64,000 nt of DNA from Coix lacryma-jobi var. lacryma-jobi. Lineage: Eukaryota; Streptophyta; Magnoliopsida; Poales; Poaceae. A program made the translations under genes and the position numbers. Under the pieces are notes generated by a model. That model made no database searches. It was not told where the DNA came from and saw only the letters and a program-made list of their open reading frames with translations. Each line of letters opens with the position of its first letter. Position 1 is the stretch's first letter. The stretch covers positions 1,674,001 through 1,738,000 of the forward strand of contig VDCT01000326.1 in assembly GCA_009763385.1 (NCBI GenBank), in the 5' to 3' direction. This document shows, piece by piece, positions 53,652-64,000 of this stretch.

Positions 53652-56600
53652 TCAACTCTCGTCCATGGCATCATCTCCACTCCCTCGCTGGGGCGCCGCA
53701 TCACCTTCCGAGGCAGCTTTTCCAACCGAGTCTTCCAATGCCTCCAGGAACGAGGCCACCGTGAACTTATCTGCCATGACCACAAATACACATGCAAAGA
53801 AAAAATTCAGATACCAAAAACTGATGCCATAGTATATACTTAACAAGGCTTGCTCGCTGAACAGATTACTTTTTTTTTTTACTTTACAGACATTAAATTA
53901 TCCCAAGCTCGCTACATATAACAAATCTACTATCAAGTGTAGAGTTGGAGTCTGTGAAAAGGATTTACATTTGCTAGGGTCAACTCCAAATTGAGCAAGA
54001 TCTATCTGCCCAGTCCGTAGAACCTGTCACAAATCCAAACATCAAAATCAGTACATCACTACCACCAGGAACTAGCGACATCACCACGTAGCATATGTAA
54101 ATGGTGAGGATGAGTAACTAACGTGGGTGAATGCATCTAATTGTTGGCGCAGAGGAGGACTTTGGAGAAGCTCAACGATATCACCAGGAGTCCACGAGCC
54201 CTGGAATTGAGCAAATGACCATGAATTGAGCTGCAAGGTTTGGTTAATCTGAAAGCCAGGGTAACATATCATCTCAGTAGTACAAACCTCCGGAAGATGT
54301 GATGCCAATTGTTCAATGGGCAAGTTCTCAATTAACGGCAAGACCAAATCAGGCTTCAAGATGTCTCCTAGTCCTAGTCCTGCAACACCAACATAAACCA
54401 AAAGATTATAAAGAAATCTAGTTGATCAATAACAAGAGTGCACCAGTTTACGATAACACTTACCAGCATCAGGGTCAGCTGCAGAACCTGATATACCAGG
54501 AGAATGTAAGTAAAAGTTTCAGAGTATAGGGCGGAAAACCTCACACAATGGAAAGTATTTTTAAGCTGGTACCTGATGGCTGTATTGCACTCAGAATTCT
54601 CTGCAGATCCTCCAAGCGTACAGGTCCAGCAGCAGACGTCACTTCACCAGCCAAATCAGCAGTCATGCTCTCAACTAAATTCCCAGCTCTGACATGAAAG
54701 AAAGGTATATAAGTTATCAAGCAAGATGGTATGCAAAAAAATGTAAAGTTTTCATCCATTAATATTTATAAATATCACAGGTGTAAACGAGAGCAATTTT
54801 TTTTCACATAGTAAGAAAAACTGTGTTTGATTATAACTGCATAATAAAATATAAATATCATGACGCAAACAAGGGCAGTGAAGGCAATGATACTATCAGC
54901 CAGAGAAAGACGATGCTGACATTGTTTCTGACACTGCATTGAGCATATATATATTAATACATGTGGTTTCTATTGCCATGGACACACAGGTTGATAGGGG
55001 GTTAAAACAACATTGGATTTATGTACCTGGAAGAGATATCATCATCGGCCGTATCTTCAGACATTTCTGCTTCAATAGGTACTCGAAGATCAGCCTCAGC
55101 ATCTGCACAGCAATACGAGTTAAGACCAATGACCAAGAACCAAGATATGTGCCGAGTCTCCCAATATTAGAAGCATACCTAATGGTCGATTTATGTAGGC
55201 ATTAACTTGCATGCAAGTCTGGGAGTCCCCATCAGCATTTGGTTCCTGAAAAAAAAAAACAGAGAGCACCATATAGTCAAACCTTGAGAACGACGAAAGT
55301 GCTACATCTTTCATAACAGAAACTTTCAGTTTTCACGCATAAATGACCTGCATCCAGAAGAAGAATTTTCTGCTGTCATGCTTGAACTTTAAGATGTAAA
55401 CCCTTCCAGAAGATTCTGCCACCTAATGAAATCAACTAGGGTTGATCACTGAGGCATAAAAGTTCAATAGAATAACATGGAAAACATCTTAAAATTGGAT
55501 TAATCACAATACCTTCTCAAACACCGCCTCATCAGGAAAGACGATTTGATCCTTTGAAAGATGGAATCAAGGACAGACAAAACTACTGTGATGCTGATAT
55601 ATGAACTGAAAGCAGGGAAATGTGGAGGCACAACATTCAAAGCCAAGAGGAACCATATATAAATTCAAACATTTGTAACCGCCACTTTTCGCAAACTAGG
55701 ATTTCCAGCAAAGCAAGGTATTCCAATCAACTGAGAAAATCAGAATAGAGCAAAAGGTGCCTACAAAAAATACAAGCACAAGAGGATACAACTTCAACTA
55801 TGTTCTGTCCACGATCAAGCCACTGAAAATGGACCAAGCCTTCTTCACCCTACAAAAGAGAGGTTATATATAGTTGCAGTGAAATTTAAATCAATGAAAG
55901 AAATAATGGAACCTAGCTTAGAAGTTCTATTGTTGAGCTTAGTATAAGTTTCAGTATCCATACCCTACCAACACGAACAAGGCCCTTGCGTGTGTCTGGA
56001 ACCACTCGTGTTCCCTCACGAGACATCTTACCAGCACGAAACTCACACATGATATCCTGACAAATACATCAAGGAAATACATCAATATACATTTATTGAC
56101 TCAACAGCTTATATGATGTAACAACAAAGCAATGAGATTGCAAATTTTAAACATAGAGATCATCCCGATTCTGGCAACTGAAGAAGATTTCAGAGCTCAA
56201 TCATTTAATGTAAAACTCTTAAGCATTATCTACCAAGAGAAACAATATAGGACCAAACAAATCCAGATATTGCCCAGCTTATTTAACCAGTTTGAAATGA
56301 GAGCAGCCTTCATACGTGGCATATTGACATGCTTAAGCACCCTGTGCAGTAGCAGCAGAAGTGGGACAGTGGCTAAATTTGTATAGAACTAGCATAAGTT
56401 CAGTATCTGGACTGGAACAATTCTATCTGTATCGATCGCAATTCACAAACAGTTGAGCCTGTTGTTTGGGCTGTATATGTAACAAGGCCCAAGATCCCAT
56501 GTCTAAGCATATACATACTCCATAGCATAGCAATAATGTAGCAATCCAAATATTGTATATCAAAAGATTACATTGCTGTAGAACTTAAATGGGGAAGAAA

Positions 56601-57010
56601 ATTGTTGTTCTTCTGATAGGAAAGCAACCAAGTCACTACAAAATCACTATCTAATAAGCTAGAACTGATAGGAATGCAAGTAAAGTGAACATATTGCTGG
56701 TGTCTGGAGAGAACGTGACAAAAAAAAAGTTAATTGGAAACAAAAAGAAAAAAAAATAAGCAAAGAACATAACTGTCCATAGATGGTTTAGAACTTTTCT
56801 GCTAACAGGCTGGTGCCCTATCTAAAGGGCCAGAGGAATTGGCTCATGACATGAACCACAAGGATCAAATATAATCTCTGAAACCTTCCAGGTTCAATCT
56901 CAAGCCCTTGCTAAATAATCATGGCAATACTAACAGATGCATTGGAAAAGCCAGTATTTGCAGAAGCAGCAATATGATAGCTTTACCTGGAGAGGTTCAC
57001 TGGTCTCCAT
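53652..57010 (-). CDS. RPN13: 26S proteasome regulatory subunit RPN13 (ubiquitin receptor), 305 aa, 13 coding exons
   Basis: Minus-strand exons: 57010-56987, 56056-55964, 55849-55790, 55551-55513, 55422-55348, 55245-55179, 55102-55027, 54688-54573, 54487-54464, 54379-54288, 54200-54123, 54023-53969, 53770-53652. They sum to 918 nt, with matching phases. The N-terminal half is the Pru domain, which binds ubiquitin and RPN2 (FRAGKM, KGLVRVGRGEEGLVHFQW, DQIVFPDEAVFEKV, RKFFFWMQE). After an acidic linker (EDTADDDISS) comes the DEUBAD-type helical domain, which binds the deubiquitinase UCH37 (LEDLQRILSAIQ, LPLIENLPIEQLASHLPE, TPGDIVELLQSPPLRQQL). The tail ends MDES. A leader intron (57046-57800) separates the start codon from the noncoding first exon. 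It is intact and full length. Confidence 0.96.
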
Positions 57011-58349
57011 CGACAAAAGAAAGTGATCGCCGCAAAGTATAAGCCCTACAAGACAGAAAGGATTAATGCGGATGAGTAGAATCTTTGACAGTCAACTAAA
57101 TGAGGCAAGTTTGAGGTAGCACAACACTAGGCCACCAGCATTTATTTTTTTCTTTTTGCAAATAATGTCTGTCTGTTTCGTGCCTGAATAATTAAGATTA
57201 ATGAAACATTCGACACATACAAGATACTGGAAGTAAATTCCAGTAAAACTCTATGGATATCCGATGTAACCGGTTTAGGTGCATGTGCACGTGTTCCCCT
57301 CCCAGGAATGCAGAATAACTGAATAAGTATGAACTCGTGAACATTAGAGACTAAAGTGATATGAATGAATCTGTAGTTTCCGCATCATCAGTTCCCCGAT
57401 AGTCAGTCAATTGTGTATCTACAGAACCACCCGCACTGCCACTGTCCTATAGATATTCAGTAGTACCAAAAAAAAAAAAAACGCATTGGTTAGCCTGCGA
57501 GTCAGGGCTAGCACACAGTCACACACAGACACAGCGGCCGGGCTGTTTTATAATAATAAGCTTGAAAAGGACAAATCAGATGCGTTTGCTTGGATCGCGG
57601 CGGGCGGAACAAACCCGAAATCTCTTTTTGGGCGTAATATTACGTACGAGACACTAGCTGTACAGAAACGATCAGCATAACAAGCCGCAGTAAACTCGGA
57701 TGGATGAAGCACGAGCATCCGACCCCAGCAACATGTGGAACTCGCATTGAAGGGGGACAAGAGTCGCTCCCCCGAGAAAGCTAGGGATTGCTTTGCTTAC
57801 CAAGAGTTGCTTGTATCCCAAGCCCCGAGTGACGGATCTGCAGTCCGCTCAGCAGCAGCCCGGCTCCAGCAGAAGGGAAGAGACAGACAGGCGGGGATGC
57901 GGGGTGGAGGAGGGGCGGCCGCGTTCGCCGGTTTCGCCCCCTTGCCGTTGTGGTATGGCCGCCTCGCCTGGTGGAGAAGAAAACAAGAAGAAACAGCAAG
58001 AAGGCGGCCACCAGCCTAGGGGTGTTAGTAGGCCGTACTTACAATGGGCCGGGAGCGATGAAGGAGCCCACACGGCCCACTTCCACCTCTCAATTATTCG
58101 TTCGCTTCCGCCGCCACAGGGTTCATCAGCAGAAGCCTGCCTGCTTTGCTTGTCTGGTGGTCTCCAGCACCGCCGCCGCCGCACCGCCTCCGCCGTCCTC
58201 CTCCTCCTCCTCCTCTACTGGTACGCTCGCTCACTTGCATCGATTTCTTCTCTTCCCACGCCTCTATTCAGAGGAGAGCCGTTGCTGATTCCCTTGCTGC
58301 GCTAGTTTATTCTCAGATTTTGCTTCGCGGTTCGACTAAATTTCGTCGG
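57011..58349. promoter_or_regulatory. Shared head-to-head promoter region of RPN13 and NLE1
   Basis: RPN13 reads left from here and NLE1 right. The RPN13 leader exon ends at a donor (minus-strand GTAAGC) at 57801/57800 and continues at 57045. Site-II boxes TGGGCC (58045-58050) and GGCCCA (58074-58079) face each other in the middle. C/T- and CCTCCTCC-rich leader sequence leads to the NLE1 ATG at 58350. Confidence 0.65.
58045..58079. promoter_or_regulatory. Inverted pair of site-II boxes (TGGGCC / GGCCCA)
   Basis: The two copies lie 29 bp apart in opposite orientation. TGGGCC/T elements bind TCP proteins and are common in promoters of ribosome-biogenesis and other growth genes, which fits the flanking pair. 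Confidence 0.55.
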
Positions 58350-61300
58350 ATGGACACCCAGCCGGTTCTCGCTCCCGCTATCGATGCCAGCGCTAGCGTC
58401 ATGTGCCAGCTGCTGAGCCCCGAGGGAGACCCTCTCGGCGCTGCGCTCTATCTGCCCCAGAACGTCGGCCCCCCGCAGCTCCAGGAGATTGTCAATCAGC
58501 TCCTTCACAATGTATTGCTCTACTCTAATTGTTTCTTTCCCCTCTATCCAATTCTTTCATCTTATCTTGCCATCCTCCTATTGCTAATTCATCCATATAT
58601 TGTATTCATTCATTCAGGAGGAGAAGTTGCCCTATGCATTCTACGTTGGAGACGAGGAGCTCTCTGTCCAGCTGGGCGCTTACATGCGGCAAAAGAATGG
58701 TGAGATGAGATCCTTCAGCAGTTTATCTGCTGCCCTTTGCATTGCCCTTTTGTCTCTTGATTTTTTTTTATGAAAGGCAAACCGTGTCATCTGTTCTGCC
58801 ATCTAATTCCTACTTCCATCCCTTGTTTTCTTTAACTCTAGCCAATGTTGAGGTTACTCTGCGCATTGTATGCCAACCACAAGCACTTTTCCGGATCAGG
58901 CCGGTCAACCGATGTTCTGCCACAATTGCTGGTATGTCTCCCTACCTGTTGTTCTGTTAATCATCCCTACTAGCTATTTTTTTGTCAAAAAGTCGAGGAA
59001 ACAAACACACACAAATTATTCATTTTCATTGTCATATCCACTTAATTCAATAAATAAATATTATCTTGTTTACTCTTACGTTTCTTTTGGGCTTGTTTGT
59101 TTGCCGACCACAACATGCCACAACTAGCCATGCCCTAACCTTTAGCATGCTTTGCCACCGTTTGGTGGAAACTCCAGTGATTTCAGCGCCGCAACTTGCC
59201 GTAGGTTAGGCGAGGTGCGCTTTAGTTATGGACGGTTGTGGCATGCAACCAAATAATACATTTCTCCTTGAACGGTCTACTCACAATCTCCTCTTTCTGC
59301 AGGCCACACGGAAGCTGTAATTGCTGTTTCTTTTAGCCCTGATGGAAAGGGTTTGGCCAGCGGTTCAGGTGACACCAATGTTCGCTTTTGGGACCTGAGT
59401 ACACAGACTCCATTGTTCACATGCAAAGGTGAATGCTCAGTACCCTATCCTTGTTTACGAGTGATTCACTGCAATGCTGGTCCTTGGGTAGGTTGCATAT
59501 ATCCATGTTGGCCAATTTAATCTTAGTTGCATGGCAAACCACTAACATGACCTTGGAACTTGCCTTTTGTATTATTAACAGATTAAATGGACAATGAAAG
59601 GATTACTATAATCTAATATGCTGATGATCCTTCTATGCACTTTTGCTGGACAAACATATGAATTGGAGCCTTTGAATCATTGAATGGTGCCATATTATAG
59701 TTTCTTTTTAAGACAGCGGTTTTTTCAACCTATAATATCGTGCAGCTTCAAACCCATTCCTTGCAATGAACATTGAATGCACTATGTGAGCCTTTTTTAG
59801 GCCTATATGACTTTATGGTATTTAAACCCATTAGGAAGGCTATCATGTTTGTGCAATCTTTGTTGTAGCCCACTTTGCTTTTCTTTGCTTGTGAAACCTA
59901 GCAGTTTCTGTTGTGACACTACAGTGAAATTTGTGTAGGTTGTATGTTCTTTCTTTTCCGCACTCTATACCTTATGAGACTTTTGGTAGTTGCACTTTGC
60001 GCATTGCACTTCTCCTATGCTGTTTCTAACCTTTCATTTTCCAGGACACAAAAATTGGGTTCTCTGCATTGCATGGTCACCTGATGGAAAGCATCTTGTT
60101 AGTGGAAGCAAGTCGGGAGAACTCATATTATGGGACCCAAAAACTGGGAACCAATTGGGCACTCCACTTATGGTACACTCATGCATTGTTTAATTTTTTT
60201 GAGTTCTAGGCCTGCTGAACAATGAATTTAGAATTATGGTAGCCTTTATTTTCTGTATTGTTAGGCTAGACTGCCCTGTGCGTTAATTCCCAAGCATGCA
60301 TTTGTATGACCCAAAATTCAAAATAGATGCATCTTTCAGATGTTTCTTTTTTACAATGTCCACCACTTATTTAGTGTGCCTTGTGTTACAAAACAGGGAC
60401 ACAGGAAATGGATTACTGCTGTATCATGGGAGCCAGTTCATTTGCAGTCTCCATGCCGCCGCTTTGTAAGTGCAAGCAAGGATGGTGATGCTCGCATTTG
60501 GGACATTACCACAAGGAAATGTGTTATTTCCCTTACAGGCCACACTAGTTCAGTGACCTGTGTCAAGTGGGGTGGAGATGGTTTGATTTATACTGGGTAA
60601 GACATAAATTATCGGTCCTTTCCTTTTTTGGAAAAATATTATAGCTTTGGCCTCTTGTATTCTGCGCTTGTTCATTTACTACCGTGGCCAAATATAAGTG
60701 CTCTTGAATAATCGATGTTTACTAATAATTCCAGTGATGCCATCATGGTTCAAACTGTATATATACTAGCGTCATACAGAGTACGTGAAAAAAAGACCTG
60801 CAGATCTGTTAAATGTAAAAACTTTGCTTCTTATCTTTTCATCAGTAGGATCAAATTGTGTCTTTATCATAGATTCATTGCAAATACTTCCAATGGCCTT
60901 GTTCCTCCTTTTCTTTGAATATAAGGTAAAGTCTGCCAGTGTGCCAATTCTTAATATTTTTCTTTCGAGAATCGTGGAAAAAGAATATGATTCTCAGTTA
61001 ACAAAATCAAGGCCCCCCCTGTTCTCAGTTAGATAATTCCTAAATTTACTATTGTAACTGTTTCCAGGTAACAGTTGAAATTGTCTGTCAACCAGAAAAT
61101 AAAAGGCTCATTCACTTACATATGTTTTCTCCTTTATGAAGTTTCTGTGCGCCTTGATACTTTATTCAACTCTGATATCTACAGAAATACGATAAATCAT
61201 TTTTAATTGAGCATAAGAACTACAAATATCATTACAAATGACGTGCAATAAGAAAGCTCACTCTTATGGATTTTTACTTCAAAGTTATATTTTCCCATAT

Positions 61301-63557
61301 ATCAGTCTGAGCACAATTCTTTTTTCACTGTAGTTCCCAAGATTGTTTAATCAAAGTATGGGAAACTTCTCAGGGAAAGTTGGTCAAAACATTGAAGGTG
61401 TGCATCAATCCACAAAATATTTGCATACTTATGCTCTGATGCTCTTGTGTCTGGATACTCGATTATTGTCTTGTTTAACTTAAGAGTTTATAACTGTAAT
61501 TTACTTAATCGTATTCTGAAGTTTTATCTCACTATAAAATCATTGGTATTTTCATTTCATTTTCAAAAGGTAATTGTTCTTACATATTCAGGGTCATGGG
61601 CACTGGGTGAATTCGCTTGCTTTGAGCACGGAATATGTTCTTCGGACTGGAGCATATGACCACACCGGCAAGACATTTTCAACTGCAGAGGAAATGAAAG
61701 AGGTATATTGATGGCACTTGGCCTAGTGCTTGTATTTCTTTTATTTGTTGCTTATCCTAATAGCAAATTAGTTTTGGCTCAAGACTACATATATATATCA
61801 CCATTTTTAATATAAATGTTGTCTTTTGGAATGTTTTTCCTCCTAACCTGACAACCTTTTGTATTTAGGCTGCTCTTGCGAGATACAAGAAGATGAGGGG
61901 TAATGCTCCGGAGAGACTAGTTTCTGGTTCTGATGATTTTACAATGTTTCTTTGGGAACCAACAATTAGTAAACAACCTAAAGCTCGCATGACTGGTCAT
62001 CAGAAGGTATAGCGTCTCGTATTATTTCCTTCAGGCATCATTCTTGTATTAATATACATGTTTCCTCTGGTACATGTATTTATTTATATCCTTTGTTGTC
62101 TTAATGTGGATAGATTACAGAATTGTTAATGTTTATTTTCCTACCAGTTTGGCAGTTAATGCTCATGATGTATCTCTACATTCAGTTCACAGTAGGATTT
62201 GAAATAAATATGGCTTCTGTACTCAGTTGTCCTTAAAGTATCGGATTGCTTGATCAAGTTTTTTTTCTTAGGCGGTACAACTATTGTAGTTAATTGTTTG
62301 GTTATATGCAATTGTAAGTGATCATTTTGTTTGTTTCTTTTTGCAGCTTGTAAACCACGTTTACTTTTCCCCTGATGGGCAATGGTTGGCAAGTGCATCC
62401 TTCGATAAATCTGTCAAGTTGTGGAACGGTATCACAGGTAAATTTCTTGCAGCTTTCAGAGGGCACGTTGCAGATGTCTACCAGATCAGGTGAGTTTTTG
62501 TAAAAGGAAAAGGATAATTCCCCAGATTTCAGACGTTCCAATGCTTGACAGCATTATTTCTCTGTAGCTGGTCTGCTGACAGTAGGCTTCTACTAAGTGG
62601 AAGCAAGGATTCCACTCTAAAGGTATTTATCTCTGTATATATGTGTCCACTTGACTTTGGCTATACTTTTGTGTTGTTCATTCGGTACTTCCTCACTTTG
62701 TACTTCCTCCAATTCACAAATGTTCATTATTAAGACACCGACATGGTATCTAATATTGCATTTGACTTGCAATATCTATTAGAACAGAGAGCTGCTCTTG
62801 GTACAACTATTTTGCATGATTAAAGTCCGACCAGAAGCAGCACAGTTGGACATTTCAGTCGTTTGTGAAGCTGATTTGATAAGGATATATTGTTTTAAAT
62901 AGAGGCAGTTATATATTGTGAAGGTATTCTTCAGGAGGAATGTACCAGTACCAGTACCAATCTTGTTGTTTATCTATACAAAAATTTAGAAAGTGATGAT
63001 CAAAAGTTAAACGAGTTGAGTAAGGGAAAAAAACCTAGGTTGACTTGTATTTTAAAATTTGAGGAAGTTTTTGGTTGTACTTGTGCAATTATTTGGCTCT
63101 ATTAGTAATTCACAAAAGCTATCAAATCAGATGTGGATATCAGTCCATTATCTAAAGAAACATGAATATAGATTTGTCTTTCTGTGCTCATATGCCTTGT
63201 TACTGAGAATTCAATGAATGGGTGTAGCAAGATGCTGATGCTTGTAGGTTGGAATTTCGAATGTGTTTATACCCTGTGACTGTATCTGTTGCTTTGCTGA
63301 TGCATTATACATTTCAGATATGGGATATTCGAACACACAAGTTGAAAATGGACCTGCCGGGCCACGCGGATGAGGTATCTCGTTGCATTGACAAAATTGA
63401 GTTGGTCATCAATATTATTGTTACTGATTACTTGAGTATAAAGAGAGACGATGATGCATGTGATGTTTATTAGGTGTACACCGTTGATTGGAGTCCTGAC
63501 GGTGAAAAGGTGGCGTCTGGTGGCAAGGACCGGGTCCTCAAGCTATGGATGAACTGA
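58350..63557 (+). CDS. NLE1: Notchless homolog 1 (NLE1), WD40 ribosome-assembly protein, 479 aa, 13 exons
   Basis: Exons: 58350-58511, 58618-58699, 58842-58931, 59303-59428, 60045-60172, 60397-60596, 61334-61397, 61592-61702, 61869-62006, 62347-62489, 62568-62622, 63318-63374, 63474-63557 (1440 nt). The NLE domain lies at about residues 17-110. Eight WD40 repeats follow: GHTEAVIAVSFSPDG, GHKNWVLCIAWSPDG, GHRKWITAVSWEP, GHTSSVTCVKWGGDG, GHGHWVNSLALS, GHQKLVNHVYFSPDG, GHVADVYQISWSADS and GHADEVYTVDWSPDG. It ends KLWMN. NLE1/Rsa4 docks the AAA ATPase Midasin (Rea1) through the NLE domain during maturation and export of the pre-60S ribosomal subunit in the nucleolus and nucleoplasm. It is intact and of the usual length. 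Confidence 0.96.
59090..59270. mobile_element. Possible MITE in NLE1 intron 3
   Basis: Left GTTTGCCGACCACAACATGCC and right GGTTGTGGCATGCAACCAAAT form an imperfect inverted repeat sharing the word ATGCCACAAC. No clean target duplication was identified, so the borders and class are uncertain. Confidence 0.35.
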
Positions 63558-64000
63558 CGGCTGGCGAGCTCTTCATCGATGATACACGAGTTGCCGAATT
63601 CGTTGCAAAGTCGTCTTGGTGGGGTATAGCTGCTAGGGATTGAAGTCTGCGTACATACGCTTATACAAATACCTTGACAAGAAAGCTCCTGTAGCCTGTA
63701 GGGGTGATGGCATCGTGTACCGTATTCATGTAGTGATAGAGATTTATTTACACAAAATTTTTGTCTGTGATATTAACAACATCCGTGTAGCGCAAGCACA
63801 AGACAAACAAGAATAGATTTGCGAGGGAACCACAGCAACAATCATGTGACACCATGAATTTTTGGCTTCCAAAGTTCTCTTGTTGTGTACCCTTATAAAT
63901 TCGTTCAAAAAAATTGTTGGGCCAAGAAAAGCCCTTGATCCATTAGTATGTTGGCCCAGCCCAGTACAGCCCAGCCGAGAGGAGGGGAGGAGGGAGAGAC
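63558..64000. other. NLE1 3' flank and possible promoter of a gene beyond the window
   Basis: No ORF. The NLE1 3' UTR should end in the first half. From about 63918 there are TTGGGCCAAG, TTGGCCCAGCCCAG and CAGCCCAGC, followed by purine-rich GAGAGGAGGGGAGGAGGG at the edge. This suggests the promoter and leader of a further gene to the right. Confidence 0.4.

Noticed and set aside
52814..53764. 316-aa plus-strand ORF
   Set aside because: Only GCRVLRKGCSD and a short later piece are LBD-like. The rest is in other frames or lacks any protein features, so it is treated as pseudogene sequence.

Overview
The window is plant nuclear DNA, almost certainly from a grass. Reasons: nested high-copy LTR retrotransposons of grass type, GC-rich first exons beside AT-rich introns, GT-AG introns throughout, and single-copy genes recognisable as an OSCA channel, RPN13, Notchless, a DVL/RTFL peptide and a G-type lectin receptor kinase. 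The species cannot be fixed from the sequence alone.

Layout, left third (1-29468): a three-deep nest of retrotransposons, all in + orientation. The oldest is a Ty1/copia element, of which only the right side is in the window (24916-29468). A Ty3/gypsy element of Tat type was inserted into it (1-405 and 16481-24915). Its integrase frame was in turn split by a large Ty3/gypsy chromovirus of Tekay/Del type (406-16480). The inner insertion is exact: TG...CA LTR ends, a GGGCT target duplication on both sides, and the outer integrase frame rejoins across it. The Tekay-like element has 4.5-5.0 kb LTRs, a tRNA-iMet-type primer site, an extra ORF before gag, and a gag-pol frame with one in-frame stop and a chromodomain-like C-terminus. 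The extra ORF starts with a near copy of the histone H3 N-terminal tail, which is the most striking signal in the window. The Tat-type element carries, antisense to pol, a five-exon accessory gene with its own TATA box.

Right two-thirds (29469-64000): six protein genes with long spacers. (1) A 12-exon membrane protein on the minus strand (30066-35038), with Ig-like extracellular repeats and a multi-pass C-terminus. A seven-copy 145-bp tandem array with TCP-type palindromes lies upstream of it. (2) An intronless G-type lectin receptor kinase on the minus strand (38371-40794). (3) An 11-coding-exon OSCA/CSC1-like channel on the plus strand (44677-49620), with a hAT-like MITE in its first coding intron and a 39-base poly-C tract upstream. 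(4) A DVL/RTFL small polypeptide gene on the minus strand (50057-50236). (5) RPN13, the proteasome ubiquitin receptor, on the minus strand (53652-57010). (6) Notchless/NLE1, a ribosome-assembly WD40 protein, on the plus strand (58350-63557). RPN13 and NLE1 are head to head across about 1.3 kb containing two site-II (TGGGCC) boxes. A broken LOB-domain gene fragment lies at 53022-53176.

How they fit: for four multi-exon genes (membrane protein, OSCA, RPN13, NLE1) the exon lengths sum to whole codons, which supports the models. The retroelement genes work inside their own elements. The host genes do not form an obvious pathway, but RPN13 and NLE1 are both housekeeping genes and share one promoter region.
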